64,000 nt of DNA. Source: Coraliomargarita sp965656715 (GTDB taxonomy: Bacteria; Verrucomicrobiota; Verrucomicrobiia; Opitutales; Coraliomargaritaceae). The stretch covers positions 1 through 64,000 of the forward strand of contig CBFHLR010000010.1 of the NCBI GenBank assembly GCA_965656715.1, written 5' to 3'. Shown one piece after another: positions 16,357 through 25,442 of the stretch. Made by a program: the position numbers and the translations under genes. The notes under the pieces were generated by a model. That model ran no database searches and was not told the DNA's origin. It worked only from the letters and a program-made list of their open reading frames with translations. Each line of letters begins with the position of its first letter. Positions within the stretch are counted from its first letter, which is position 1.

Positions 16357-18546
16357 ATGGCAGCACAAAAGACTCGCATTGCACTGATCGGCAACCCGAA
16401 CACCGGCAAGACCTCACTCTTCAATACGCTGACTGGCATGCGTCAGCATGTGGGCAACTACTCTGGAGTTACCGTAGAGAAGAAAACTGGCACTTGGACA
16501 CTACCACTCGGCAACGAAGTCGAACTCATCGACCTCCCCGGCACCTACAGCTTGAGCGCCAACTCGCTGGACGAACGCGTCGCAGTCGACGTGCTCGCTG
16601 GCCACCGCGCAGGCGAAGATTCCCCCGACCTGATCATCGTGGTCGTCGATGTCGAAAACCTACGCCGCAATCTTTTCCTCGCCTCTCAAGCTTCCGAGCT
16701 GGATGTGCCGATGGTGATCGCGCTGAATTGCTGGGACGTCGCAGAAAAGAAGGGCCTGCAGATCGACAGCAAACTGTTGGAACAGCGCCTCGGCGTTCCC
16801 GTAGTCCCAACCGTTGCGAAGCATAAGAAGGGCACCATTGAACTCGCTAAAGCGGTTGAGCATGCCGTCGAAACACGCCCGATGCTCGTGCGCCCAAACT
16901 GGCCAGAACCGATCCAGAAAGCCCTCGACACGCTCAAGCGCGAATTCGTTGAACAACGCGGACAGATCCTACGCGAAGGTGAACTCCAACGCCTACTCTT
17001 TGACCGCGATAGCGCCGTCTGCGAACGCCTCACATGTCCCGCGCAAGCCTACAAGCCGATCATCAAAGCGACACGCGACCAACTTTACAAAGACGGCTAT
17101 CAAGCCGACGCAGCCGAATCCCTGCTGCGCTTCCGCTTTCTCAACCCACTACTCAACGACATCCTAGAGCGACAGGCGACACTGAAGACCACCAGCAAGT
17201 CCGAGAGCATCGACCAGCTCCTACTACATAAGGTGTGGGGACTCGCGATCTTCATAGGCATGATGTATGTCGTCTTCCAATCCGTTTACAGCTGGGCAGG
17301 CCCCATCATGGATGCAATCGAAGGTATCGTCGGCTGGGTCGGTGCCCGCGTTGGCGGCATGCTGGTCGAGACACCCATGCTGCAAAGTATGGTCGTCGAT
17401 GGTCTGATCGGAGGCGTTGGCTCCTTCTTAGTCTTTTTACCGCAGATTCTGGTGCTATTCTTCTTCATCGCGATTCTGGAAGAGTCGGGCTACATGGCGC
17501 GCGCCGCCTTCCTCATGGACAAACTGTTCCAATGGTGCGGTCTCAATGGTAAGAGCTTCGTGCCCCTACTTTCCAGTTTCGCCTGCGCGATTCCGGGCAT
17601 CATGGCGACGCGCACGATCAGCGATAACAAGTCGCGCTTGATCACGATCATGATTGCACCGCTGATGAGCTGCTCCGCGCGTTTGCCGGTTTATCTGCTC
17701 CTAATTGGTGCCTTTGTTGAACCGGTCTATGGACCCACCATTGCAGGTATCACACTCTTCGCGATGCACTTTGTTGGCGCGCTACTCGCCGCCCCACTCG
17801 CCTTTGTGCTGAACAAGACGCTCAACAAAGGCCAAGCCCCTGAACCGTTTGTGATGGAACTACCGCACTACCGGATTCCACATATAAAGCATACCTTCTT
17901 CCGCATGTATGAAAGCGGCAAAGAGTTTGTCGTCCGCGCCGGCACCGTAATCTTTGCCATGTCGATCATCATCTGGGCCCTGCTCTACTTTCCACGACCA
18001 TTTGAAGTAAGGACAGAAACAATGCGTGAGTTCGGCAATTACTACCAGGAGCATATAGATCAATTCGAATCGAAAGAGCATATGCTTGAGGAAGCAGAAA
18101 AACACGTCGACGCGGCCTATCTCGAACAATCTTACATGGGGCGCTTCGGCAAAACAGTGCAACCGATCTTCGAACCTGCCGGATACGATTGGAAAATCAC
18201 CGTCGGCGTGCTCGCCAGTTTCCCAGCCCGTGAGATCATCGTCTCCACTCTTGGCATCACCTATTCACTCGGCGGCGACGTCGATGAAGAGTCGGACGAC
18301 CTGCGCACCACACTCAGCAACGCCACTTGGGAAAGCGGCAAGCGCAAGGGAGAGCCCGTCTTCAACTTACCGGTTGCGCTTTCAATTATGGTCTTCTTTG
18401 CACTCTGCATGCAGTGCGGCGCAACAGTCGCCGTGATAGCCAAAGAACTCAACTGGCGCTGGGCTGGCGCGAGCTTCGTTGGCCTCACTGCGATTGCTTG
18501 GATCGCAGCGGTTCTGGTGTATCAAATCGGCATACTACTAATTTAG
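16357..18546 (+). CDS. feoB: Ferrous iron transporter FeoB
   Basis: FeoB moves Fe2+ across the inner membrane with an attached GTPase. From the ATG at 16357 the 729-residue protein starts with the G domain: GNPNTGKTS (G1, residues 11-19), DLPGTYS (G3, around 57-63) and NCWD (G4, around 125). A helical spacer domain follows, then Gate motifs and about eight membrane segments from residue 290 to the end, including SCSARLPVY and FPAREIIVSTLG. An in-frame ATG at 16309 would overlap feoA and add 16 unlikely residues. It lies between feoA and a small Cys-rich partner. Confidence 0.95.
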   Translation: MAAQKTRIALIGNPNTGKTSLFNTLTGMRQHVGNYSGVTVEKKTGTWTLPLGNEVELIDLPGTYSLSANSLDERVAVDVLAGHRAGEDSPDLIIVVVDVENLRRNLFLASQASELDVPMVIALNCWDVAEKKGLQIDSKLLEQRLGVPVVPTVAKHKKGTIELAKAVEHAVETRPMLVRPNWPEPIQKALDTLKREFVEQRGQILREGELQRLLFDRDSAVCERLTCPAQAYKPIIKATRDQLYKDGYQADAAESLLRFRFLNPLLNDILERQATLKTTSKSESIDQLLLHKVWGLAIFIGMMYVVFQSVYSWAGPIMDAIEGIVGWVGARVGGMLVETPMLQSMVVDGLIGGVGSFLVFLPQILVLFFFIAILEESGYMARAAFLMDKLFQWCGLNGKSFVPLLSSFACAIPGIMATRTISDNKSRLITIMIAPLMSCSARLPVYLLLIGAFVEPVYGPTIAGITLFAMHFVGALLAAPLAFVLNKTLNKGQAPEPFVMELPHYRIPHIKHTFFRMYESGKEFVVRAGTVIFAMSIIIWALLYFPRPFEVRTETMREFGNYYQEHIDQFESKEHMLEEAEKHVDAAYLEQSYMGRFGKTVQPIFEPAGYDWKITVGVLASFPAREIIVSTLGITYSLGGDVDEESDDLRTTLSNATWESGKRKGEPVFNLPVALSIMVFFALCMQCGATVAVIAKELNWRWAGASFVGLTAIAWIAAVLVYQIGILLI

Positions 18547-18630
18547 AATGATTGCGAAGCACCCATTACACCGAATGGTAGCACTTCAACTCTCACACTA
18601 ACGAATCACTCCACGCAACGCACGGCTTGT

Positions 18631-18789
18631 ATGAATATTTTGGATACAGTTCTTGTCGCCCTCATCATCACAGGTGCCACACTGTTCTTGTGCAAGATTT
18701 TCATGCCTAAGAAGGGCGGAGGAGGCTGTGGTTGTGGCAGCGTCGACTGCAAAGTGCCGAAGCCCAAGATCGAGCGAAAAAAGGACTGA
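18631..18789 (+). CDS. Small FeoB-associated Cys-rich membrane protein
   Basis: This 52-residue protein is easily missed. It has one membrane segment (residues 4-23, ILDTVLVALIITGATLFLC) and a short cytoplasmic tail with GGGGCGCGSVDC, then a Lys/Pro/Glu-rich end. It fits the FeoB-associated Cys-rich membrane protein type that replaces FeoC in many bacteria. Its position 84 bases after feoB on the same strand supports this. The cysteines could sense or bind iron or redox state at the FeoB exit; that is inference. Confidence 0.8.
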   Translation: MNILDTVLVALIITGATLFLCKIFMPKKGGGGCGCGSVDCKVPKPKIERKKD

Positions 18790-18847
18790 TTCGCTCGCAA
18801 TCCTCTCCCCGACAGTTATCATTAAATTGATCTAACGAGGAGGACAA

Positions 18848-19303
18848 ATGCTTCCACATCTCATCACAGAACGTAGCAATGAGCTACTGCAAGAAGGCAT
18901 GAGCGCACTCAAGATGCCTGTCGGAATTGTCAGCCACATCTACGGCGACAACTATGAAATCGTCGCGCTCAAGTGTGCCGCCGGCACACTCGAAGTCGGT
19001 TCCGTCCTTCCACTGGAAGAAACCTATTGCCGCGATGTGGTGTTAAGCCGCAAAACCATTGCCATCACTGAGATCGACGGCACCCCGGGTCTCAGGCGTC
19101 ACCCTCTCTACCTGAAAATGCCCCTCGAAGCGTATATTAGCTCACCGATATTCAATCAGGGTCAGGTATGGGGGACGATCAACTTTACCTCGTTCTCATT
19201 CCGGCCGCCCTTTTCGAGTAGCGACATCGCACTCATGGAATGCTTCGCCAAGCAACTTTCAATGAGCCTCTCAACTGTCGATCAATCAAGCCGTTCGGCT
19301 TAG
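18848..19303 (+). CDS. Stand-alone GAF domain protein
   Basis: The 151-residue protein is essentially one GAF domain: VGIVSHIYGDNYEIVAL, LPLEETYCRDVVLSRK, then YISSPIFNQGQVWGTINFTS and a final helix SSDIALMECFAKQLS. There is no attached kinase, cyclase or DNA-binding domain. A strong ribosome binding site (GAGGAGGAC) precedes the ATG at 18848. The conserved ETYC cysteine is common to GAF domains of this subfamily that bind small ligands, but no ligand can be named. It follows the feo genes by 58 bases and might be regulated with them. Confidence 0.85.
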   Translation: MLPHLITERSNELLQEGMSALKMPVGIVSHIYGDNYEIVALKCAAGTLEVGSVLPLEETYCRDVVLSRKTIAITEIDGTPGLRRHPLYLKMPLEAYISSPIFNQGQVWGTINFTSFSFRPPFSSSDIALMECFAKQLSMSLSTVDQSSRSA

Positions 19304-19309
19304 GCCTAA

Positions 19310-20893
19310 CTACTCTGCAGCGTCGCGCAGTAGCTTATATTCGACTGCATCCACCAAGGCTTCCCAAGTTGCCTCGATAATGTTGTCGCTCGCCCCAACA
19401 GTGCCCCAGGAATCACCGGTCTTGGCATCCTTGGTTTCAATCTGCACACGAATGATCGCATCAGTGCCATGCTGGCTCTCGAGGATACGAACCTTATAGT
19501 CGATCAGTTCCAGATCCGAAACTTCAGGAAATGCTGGCGCGATCGCCTTGCCCAGCGCATGGGCCAGTGCATCGACCGGACCATTCGCCTCACACACCGT
19601 ATGGTGAATCTCACCGTTCACCTTCACCTGCACCGTCGCTTCCGAAACCACACGATCCAGCGCAGTCTGGTGGCTCACCATACAGCGGTAGCCAATGAAT
19701 TCAAAATCGGCCTGTTTGCCCTTAAGGAAGCGAGCGAGTAACAACTTGAACGACGCGTCCGCCGCTTCGTATTCGTAGCCCTTAAACTCGAGTTCCTTCA
19801 ATTGCTGCAAGAACTCCTTGAGCTCAGGCGCACGCGGATCCAGCTCTACGCCGATCTCCTTGGCCTTCATCATCACGCTACTGCGGCCTGACATATCCGA
19901 AACCAACACACGTGTGCGATTCCCGACAAGTTCGGGAGCAATGTGCTCGTAGCTGTGCTTCACCTTGGCAACCGCATCCGCATGCACCCCTCCCTTATGG
20001 ACGAACGAACTCGCCCCAACGAAGGGTGCTTTGATGTCATGTGTGCAATTCGCCATCTCAGCAACAAAGAGCGAGAGATCACGCAACTTGGCGAGATTCT
20101 CACCACAATTCACTTCGCGCTGCATTTTGAGCACGAGGCTCGGCAAAATAGTTGTCAGGTTCGCATTACCGTTGCGCTCACCATAACCGTTCATCGTGCC
20201 TTGAATCATAGACGCACCCGATTCGACACCTGCAATCGAAAGCGCCACACCAAGACCGGAGTCATTGTGGCAATGCACGCCAACTGGAGTTTCCGGGAAG
20301 TGCTTGACCACCGTGTCGACGATGTCCTGCAGCTCGCTGACGAGCTTACCACCATTGGTATCGCAGAGCGTCAGGTTGGAGGCACCACCGCGCTGGGCAG
20401 CTTCCAATGTCTGGATGGCATAGTCCGGATTGTCGGTGTAGCCGTCAAAAAAGTGTTCGGCGTCGTAGATTACCTCGCGGCCATTCTCGACGAGGAAACG
20501 CACCGAGTCCTCGATCATTTTGAGATTCTCCTCAGCAGTGGTGCGCAGGATCTCAGTGATGTGTAAGAGCCAGGTCTTACCGAAAATCGTGACCACTGGC
20601 GTATCCGCATCCAACAGCATTTTCAGCTGTGGGTCATCCTCGGCAGTCAGGCTTGCGCGGCGTGTCGAACCGAAGGCCGCAATCTTTGCGTGCTGCAGAT
20701 CCAGCTTCTTCGCTTCATCGAAGAACGCCATGTCGCGCGGGTTGGAACCCGGCCAGCCACCCTCAATGTAATCAATCCCGAATTGGTCCAGCTTCTCGGC
20801 CACGCGCAGCTTCGCGGCGACCGTAAACGAAACACCTTCGCCCTGCGTGCCATCACGGAGGGTCGTATCGTAGATCTTGATTGCTTGAGTCAT
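19310..20893 (-). CDS. cimA: (R)-citramalate synthase
   Basis: The enzyme condenses acetyl-CoA with pyruvate to (R)-citramalate, the first step of a threonine-independent isoleucine route. From the ATG at 20893 (527 residues) the protein starts TQAIKIYDTTLRDGTQGEG, the DRE-TIM metallolyase signature, continues with GVHCHNDSGLGVA (metal ligands H-x-H) and ends in a LeuA allosteric domain. Length and the EGVSF version of the motif fit CimA better than LeuA or homocitrate synthase. An in-frame upstream ATG at 20926 would add 11 residues without support. Confidence 0.88.
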   Translation of the reverse strand: MTQAIKIYDTTLRDGTQGEGVSFTVAAKLRVAEKLDQFGIDYIEGGWPGSNPRDMAFFDEAKKLDLQHAKIAAFGSTRRASLTAEDDPQLKMLLDADTPVVTIFGKTWLLHITEILRTTAEENLKMIEDSVRFLVENGREVIYDAEHFFDGYTDNPDYAIQTLEAAQRGGASNLTLCDTNGGKLVSELQDIVDTVVKHFPETPVGVHCHNDSGLGVALSIAGVESGASMIQGTMNGYGERNGNANLTTILPSLVLKMQREVNCGENLAKLRDLSLFVAEMANCTHDIKAPFVGASSFVHKGGVHADAVAKVKHSYEHIAPELVGNRTRVLVSDMSGRSSVMMKAKEIGVELDPRAPELKEFLQQLKELEFKGYEYEAADASFKLLLARFLKGKQADFEFIGYRCMVSHQTALDRVVSEATVQVKVNGEIHHTVCEANGPVDALAHALGKAIAPAFPEVSDLELIDYKVRILESQHGTDAIIRVQIETKDAKTGDSWGTVGASDNIIEATWEALVDAVEYKLLRDAAE

Positions 20894-20966
20894 AGGTAGT
20901 GGGCTCTGAAAAACCGTGCAGGACAATGGCTTGCCGCCTTCGGCGCAATCAAAAAGACCACTCCGC

Positions 20967-21602
20967 TCAATAGGAATAGCTCAGCGCAGTGGTCAGCGCA
21001 TTGCGACTGACAAACTCGTCGCCAGCCCTCAGGTAGATCCAGCGATAGCCCAGCTTCAGCTTGAGCCCATCCATGGGCCGCCAGGCCACACCCGCACCTA
21101 GGCGGTTGGTATCAACCCGCTCATTCTCGATACTGACAAAGACCTCCTCTTCGATAAACGGCTGCAACTCCAGTGCAGTCCACTTCCACGGCGCTTCCAC
21201 TGACAGCTTGTTGCGATAACGCGCGGTATCATCCTTATCGAAATCAAAGGATCGATACTCCACCCGCCCACGGTTTTTGAGCTTAAAGCCTTCGATCGAA
21301 ATGCCATACGCCGCCTCCGCATAGGGGCGGCGCTCTTGCAACCACTCTTCGCCCGAGTCTGCCCACACATGCCGATAGCCCGCCCGCGCACTCCAATTCG
21401 CAGAGAGCTTGTAGCCCAGGCCAAGTCCCGTATAGCCGCCAAGGAATTCACTAAAGTTGTCACTCAAGGCCAACTTTGTCTGCGAATGCAGCGTCCACTG
21501 CGCATCCAAATCCGCCTTCAAAGCAAAGACGTGATCCCCAAGCCACGGGGCGGCATTTAGGGTGGAGCAGCAGGCAATGATAACAGTCAGTAGAAATCGC
21601 AT
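20967..21602 (-). CDS. DUF2490-like outer membrane beta-barrel protein
   Basis: The 211-residue protein has a signal peptide (about residues 1-17, LLTVIIACCSTLNA) and then regular alternating strands with aromatic girdle residues, ending in TTALSYSY, a terminal aromatic residue as expected for BAM-assembled barrels. Pieces such as WLGDHVFALKADLDAQWTLH, NRGRVEYRSFDFDKDDTARYRN and LKLGYRWIYL fit DUF2490. It lies 113 bases downstream of a TonB-dependent receptor on the same strand. Function unknown. Confidence 0.75.
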   Translation of the reverse strand: MRFLLTVIIACCSTLNAAPWLGDHVFALKADLDAQWTLHSQTKLALSDNFSEFLGGYTGLGLGYKLSANWSARAGYRHVWADSGEEWLQERRPYAEAAYGISIEGFKLKNRGRVEYRSFDFDKDDTARYRNKLSVEAPWKWTALELQPFIEEEVFVSIENERVDTNRLGAGVAWRPMDGLKLKLGYRWIYLRAGDEFVSRNALTTALSYSY

Positions 21603-21715
21603 AGACCCTGCAGAGACTCAAATCGTCGAACCTGCTGCAAGCCCGAGTTCTTCACATCGACCATTTTATCAGGGCAGTGACTGCGCCAACAAGCCACTCT
21701 AATGGCATGTTTAAC

Positions 21716-23761
21716 TCAGCGGAACTCGTAGCGCACGCGAATACCACCGTAGTAATTGATCTCTGGAGCCGGTTCGTAGTAGCGCCCACCGAAGGCGTTG
21801 ATGCGTATATTCGCGAAGTAGGACTTATCGAACACATTGTTTACTCCGATATAGGGTTCGAAAGTCCAGCCGCCTCGTTGCTGAACAAAGCCAAGCCTAA
21901 AATCACTGACCATACTGTCATCCACCTTGGTCGTATTGGCATCATCGGCCTGCAGACTCCCGGTATAGCGTGTGTTCCAACGCGCAAACAAGCCGCTGTC
22001 ATGCTGGTAGTTCAACTGCAGATTCGCTAAATGCTCAGGGATTCCCGGCAATTGATTGCCACTAAAGTCGCTGCCATCCGCCTCAAATTCAGTGTATTCA
22101 AAATCCGACCAAGTATAACTCAGGTCGAGCATCAGATCCGGCAATAGTTCCAACTGCAGCGCCGCTTCAATTCCGTCGCGCTCACTCTCACCCGCATTGC
22201 GGAAATAGTCGCGCCCGGGGTCACTTGGTAACTCATACGGAACTATCGAATCGTCGATCTCAATGTGAAAGGCGACCAACTCGTAGCGCATCACACGCTG
22301 GTCCAACCAAGTCCCTGAGCCCTTTAGACCGAGTTCATAGCTAGTCGCCTTTTGCGGATCCAGATCCGGATTAAAGCCGCCGCCATTTGGATTGGCCAAC
22401 TCCGTGCTCGTCGGCGTCTCAAACGATTGCGCCACATTCGCATACACCGCCATGTTCGGACGAAACTCCCAAATCACTCCCAACATTGGACTGGTCTCAT
22501 CGAAATCCCGCTCCCCAGAATCGTCACCATCCTCAAGAAACCGATCCGTCACCTCGTAGTCGGTATAGTCCTGCCGCAGCGCAGCCGAGACCGTCAGCGT
22601 CTCCACGAACGATACACTCGTCACAGCAAACAGACCTAAGTTCTCGATCTCTTCATCTTGCTCCAGATTCAGGTTACCACGCACCCCACTCAGATTATCA
22701 TAGCGCACACGATCATCCTGTTGGAGATCGTAGCTAAAGCCTGCGACCGCTTCAACTTGGGCCTCGCGAAAACGATAGAGCGCCCCGCCACCCCAGAAGT
22801 CTCGATCGAACGCGACTTGCCCACCCGACTCAAAGGGCAAGCGATTCTCAAAATCGCGCTGCACATAATACGACTTCAGTTCAACGCTGTGCGGCGCGCT
22901 TAAGTGATGTTCATAGACCACACCCAGTGTGGTCTGCTCCACCGACTCGCCGCTATCGAAATCAACATTGCGCTGGCGCGCTTGCGAAGGATCGTTCTTC
23001 GCCTCTTCCAATGTAAGCCCACCGGGATCGTTTTGCTCAGGAATATCAATCACATTGACGATACCAGTTAGCTGTGAATCCGGCGTGAACGCATAGCTAA
23101 ACTTTGTATTCAAGCGGCGATTCTCCGTCTCACTGTGATCGCGATAGCCAGCATAATCCAAATAGGCAGCGCTCAACAGGTAATTCAAATCCTCCCACTG
23201 CCCACCCGCTTTGAGCTGTGCCTGCAACAAGTCATCCGACCCAACAGTCCAACGTGTCTCTAAAAAAGGTTTCTCAGGGCCGGACTCCGTTTCGAGTAAG
23301 ATCACCCCACCCGACGACGCACCATAGATCGCCGAAGCAGGTCCGCGAACGACCTGTATGCGCTCCGTCGAACCAAGGTCGATCGCATCCACACTCCCCT
23401 GACCATCCGGTGTCGTCGCCGGAATACCATCCGCAAAGAGTTGAATTCCACGAATCCCAAAGTTCGCCCGTGCCCCAAATCCACGAATCGCAATACGCGA
23501 GTCCTGCGCATAATTATAAGGGTTCAACACAAACACACCCGGCACCGTCTGCAGCGGTTCATCCAAAGACAGCTGTAAGGACGCAGTCTGAATCTGCTCC
23601 ATATCGATCAGACTCACAGCAAAGGGCACTTTTAAACTTGGCTGAGTCAACTGCATCGCTGTGACCTCATACTCCGGCAGCAGTAAGTCCTCTGCAGCCG
23701 CGCGAATCGAGCACTCAAAGCACAGCGCTACACACAGAGTCATTACAGCAGATCGATACAT
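21716..23761 (-). CDS. TonB-dependent outer membrane receptor
   Basis: With the start at 23761 the 681-residue protein begins with a signal peptide (MYRSAVMTLCVALCFECSIRA). The plug domain follows at about 30-150 (VPGVFVLNPYNYAQDSRIAIR, GIQLFADGIPATTPDGQG, VVRGPASAIYGASSGGVI), then the 22-strand barrel and a terminal aromatic-rich strand ending VRYEFR. Longer in-frame starts overlap the next gene and lack a signal peptide. The substrate is not evident; the iron genes are about 3 kb away, so a siderophore or other iron chelate is only a guess. It is oriented with the DUF2490 gene. Confidence 0.92.
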   Translation of the reverse strand: MYRSAVMTLCVALCFECSIRAAAEDLLLPEYEVTAMQLTQPSLKVPFAVSLIDMEQIQTASLQLSLDEPLQTVPGVFVLNPYNYAQDSRIAIRGFGARANFGIRGIQLFADGIPATTPDGQGSVDAIDLGSTERIQVVRGPASAIYGASSGGVILLETESGPEKPFLETRWTVGSDDLLQAQLKAGGQWEDLNYLLSAAYLDYAGYRDHSETENRRLNTKFSYAFTPDSQLTGIVNVIDIPEQNDPGGLTLEEAKNDPSQARQRNVDFDSGESVEQTTLGVVYEHHLSAPHSVELKSYYVQRDFENRLPFESGGQVAFDRDFWGGGALYRFREAQVEAVAGFSYDLQQDDRVRYDNLSGVRGNLNLEQDEEIENLGLFAVTSVSFVETLTVSAALRQDYTDYEVTDRFLEDGDDSGERDFDETSPMLGVIWEFRPNMAVYANVAQSFETPTSTELANPNGGGFNPDLDPQKATSYELGLKGSGTWLDQRVMRYELVAFHIEIDDSIVPYELPSDPGRDYFRNAGESERDGIEAALQLELLPDLMLDLSYTWSDFEYTEFEADGSDFSGNQLPGIPEHLANLQLNYQHDSGLFARWNTRYTGSLQADDANTTKVDDSMVSDFRLGFVQQRGGWTFEPYIGVNNVFDKSYFANIRINAFGGRYYEPAPEINYYGGIRVRYEFR

Positions 23762-23828
23762 CCGAGGAACGAAGCAGAGCTGCGACGAAAAAGCTACTCC
23801 GAATGCAAGCGACTGGCGCAGTTCAAAT

Positions 23829-25253
23829 TCAATCCTGTCGCGCCAAATGCTTCCCAAACATCCACATGACAAACAGGTGGATCTTCGCCTGCGTGCACCA
23901 GTAAAACCACCACGGCAAACGCGGCGCAAAGCCATGGATCGATGCAATCAAGATACCATCGCTCGGGAACAAGCGAAACTCGAGGCGACCGGGTGGTTGC
24001 ACCTCGCGAGCCAGCACGCCCCCGGAAATGTAGAAGGCACAACGCCGCAGGTTCGCAACCGTGTAAGGCGTCGGCGTCAGTTCCAACAAGACGATCTTCC
24101 CCAAGGCCACAAAGCGAATCACACCATCCTCACCCTGCGGCACACGGATCAGCCCCAAATGAAAGCGCGTCAACCACAGCCCATACTCCTTAGAAATTTC
24201 CTGCGCCGTCCAACCGCGCGGCATGTGCATCCGCTGCACCGAACGCACCCGACTCTGCTCGCGAATGCGTTTCTGGTCCGACCGCTGTGTTGACGCGCGC
24301 GGATTCGGCTTTGGCGCCCCCTCCGCATCGACCGCTCGGCGCAAGGATTCCTCAAAGGGAATCAACTTCGGCTGCAAACGCTCCAGCAAAACATTCGGCC
24401 GAGCCTGTAGATCAAACTGCAAACTCTCCAGTAACGGCCGCACCAAGGCATGCGGCACTCTTCCATACCAAGCCACCCAGTGCTCCGAAAGGCGAAAGCA
24501 GTTCGCCGGAAAGCGCAAGGAACGCACACGCCGCCCCAAGGCCTTCGCCGTGCCCTGAATCATTTCGGCATAACGCATCGGCGCATGGCCACCCAAATCG
24601 TAGGTCTCACCCGCCAAATCGGCATCCGTCAAACACAGCTCAAAAGCTTCGCAAACATTCTGCACGTCGATCGACTGTGTCAGTGAGCTCGTCCATTTGG
24701 GCAACAACATCAAGGGCAAGCGCCCCACCAGATTCACCAGCATCGAAAACGACGACCCTCCCGGACCAAAAATCAAGCCCGCGCGCAGGACCGTAACCTT
24801 CACCGAGCGACTGCGTAAGACCGACTCCACCTCGCAGCGGCTCCGCAAATGCGGCGATGGCTCCACCCCCTCCTCGGGCATCAGGCCGCTCAGATAGATC
24901 ACATGCTTGATACCCGCAGCCTCGGCCGCACGAATGAAATTATCGGCCAACAACAGATCCGTATCTTCAAAGTTGGCCTGAATCAAACGACTCGACGGCG
25001 CCATTGAATGCACCAGATAAATCCCCAAATCGCAGCCGTCTAGGGCTTCCGACACTTTGGGGAGCGAATACAAATCACAATGCCGCCACTCCGTGCCATC
25101 TTCTGGGCCGTTCTGCTCCACCACGCTCGGACTGCGCGTCAGCGCTCGAAAACGAAACGCCGCATCCAAATACCGCCGCAAATGCGTGCCCACAAATCCA
25201 CTTGCACCCGCAATCGCGATCAGGGGCTTTGCACTGTCAGAACGTTGGGTCAT
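23829..25253 (-). CDS. SDR (NmrA/epimerase-like) protein with C-terminal DUF2867
   Basis: Residues 10-300 form an extended NAD(P)-binding Rossmann domain with IAGASGFVGTHL near the N-terminus, LVHSM, and IYLSGLMPEEG. The last 150 residues are a DUF2867-type domain (PQGEDGVIRFVALGKIVL, RCAFYISGGVLAREVQ) ending in an amphipathic helix with many aromatic residues. The start at 25253 is preferred to one five codons upstream because it immediately precedes the Rossmann fold. Members are NAD-dependent oxidoreductases or epimerases of unknown substrate. The downstream TonB receptor starts 67 bases after its stop. Confidence 0.85.
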   Translation of the reverse strand: MTQRSDSAKPLIAIAGASGFVGTHLRRYLDAAFRFRALTRSPSVVEQNGPEDGTEWRHCDLYSLPKVSEALDGCDLGIYLVHSMAPSSRLIQANFEDTDLLLADNFIRAAEAAGIKHVIYLSGLMPEEGVEPSPHLRSRCEVESVLRSRSVKVTVLRAGLIFGPGGSSFSMLVNLVGRLPLMLLPKWTSSLTQSIDVQNVCEAFELCLTDADLAGETYDLGGHAPMRYAEMIQGTAKALGRRVRSLRFPANCFRLSEHWVAWYGRVPHALVRPLLESLQFDLQARPNVLLERLQPKLIPFEESLRRAVDAEGAPKPNPRASTQRSDQKRIREQSRVRSVQRMHMPRGWTAQEISKEYGLWLTRFHLGLIRVPQGEDGVIRFVALGKIVLLELTPTPYTVANLRRCAFYISGGVLAREVQPPGRLEFRLFPSDGILIASIHGFAPRLPWWFYWCTQAKIHLFVMWMFGKHLARQD

Positions 25254-25442
25254 AACAAACAATCTCACACTAAGCTAAAACCTAACAGGCGCAACTGCTG
25301 GTTGTATAAGTGAGCCTCCTCCCCACCTATAAAAATATCCACCGCCATTATGCTCATTAAGCAAGTCCAAGCAGAGCAGCCCACCAAACGCTCCAGCTGC
25401 TTTAATGTTGATACTATCAATAGAGTCGAAAAGCATGCCCCC

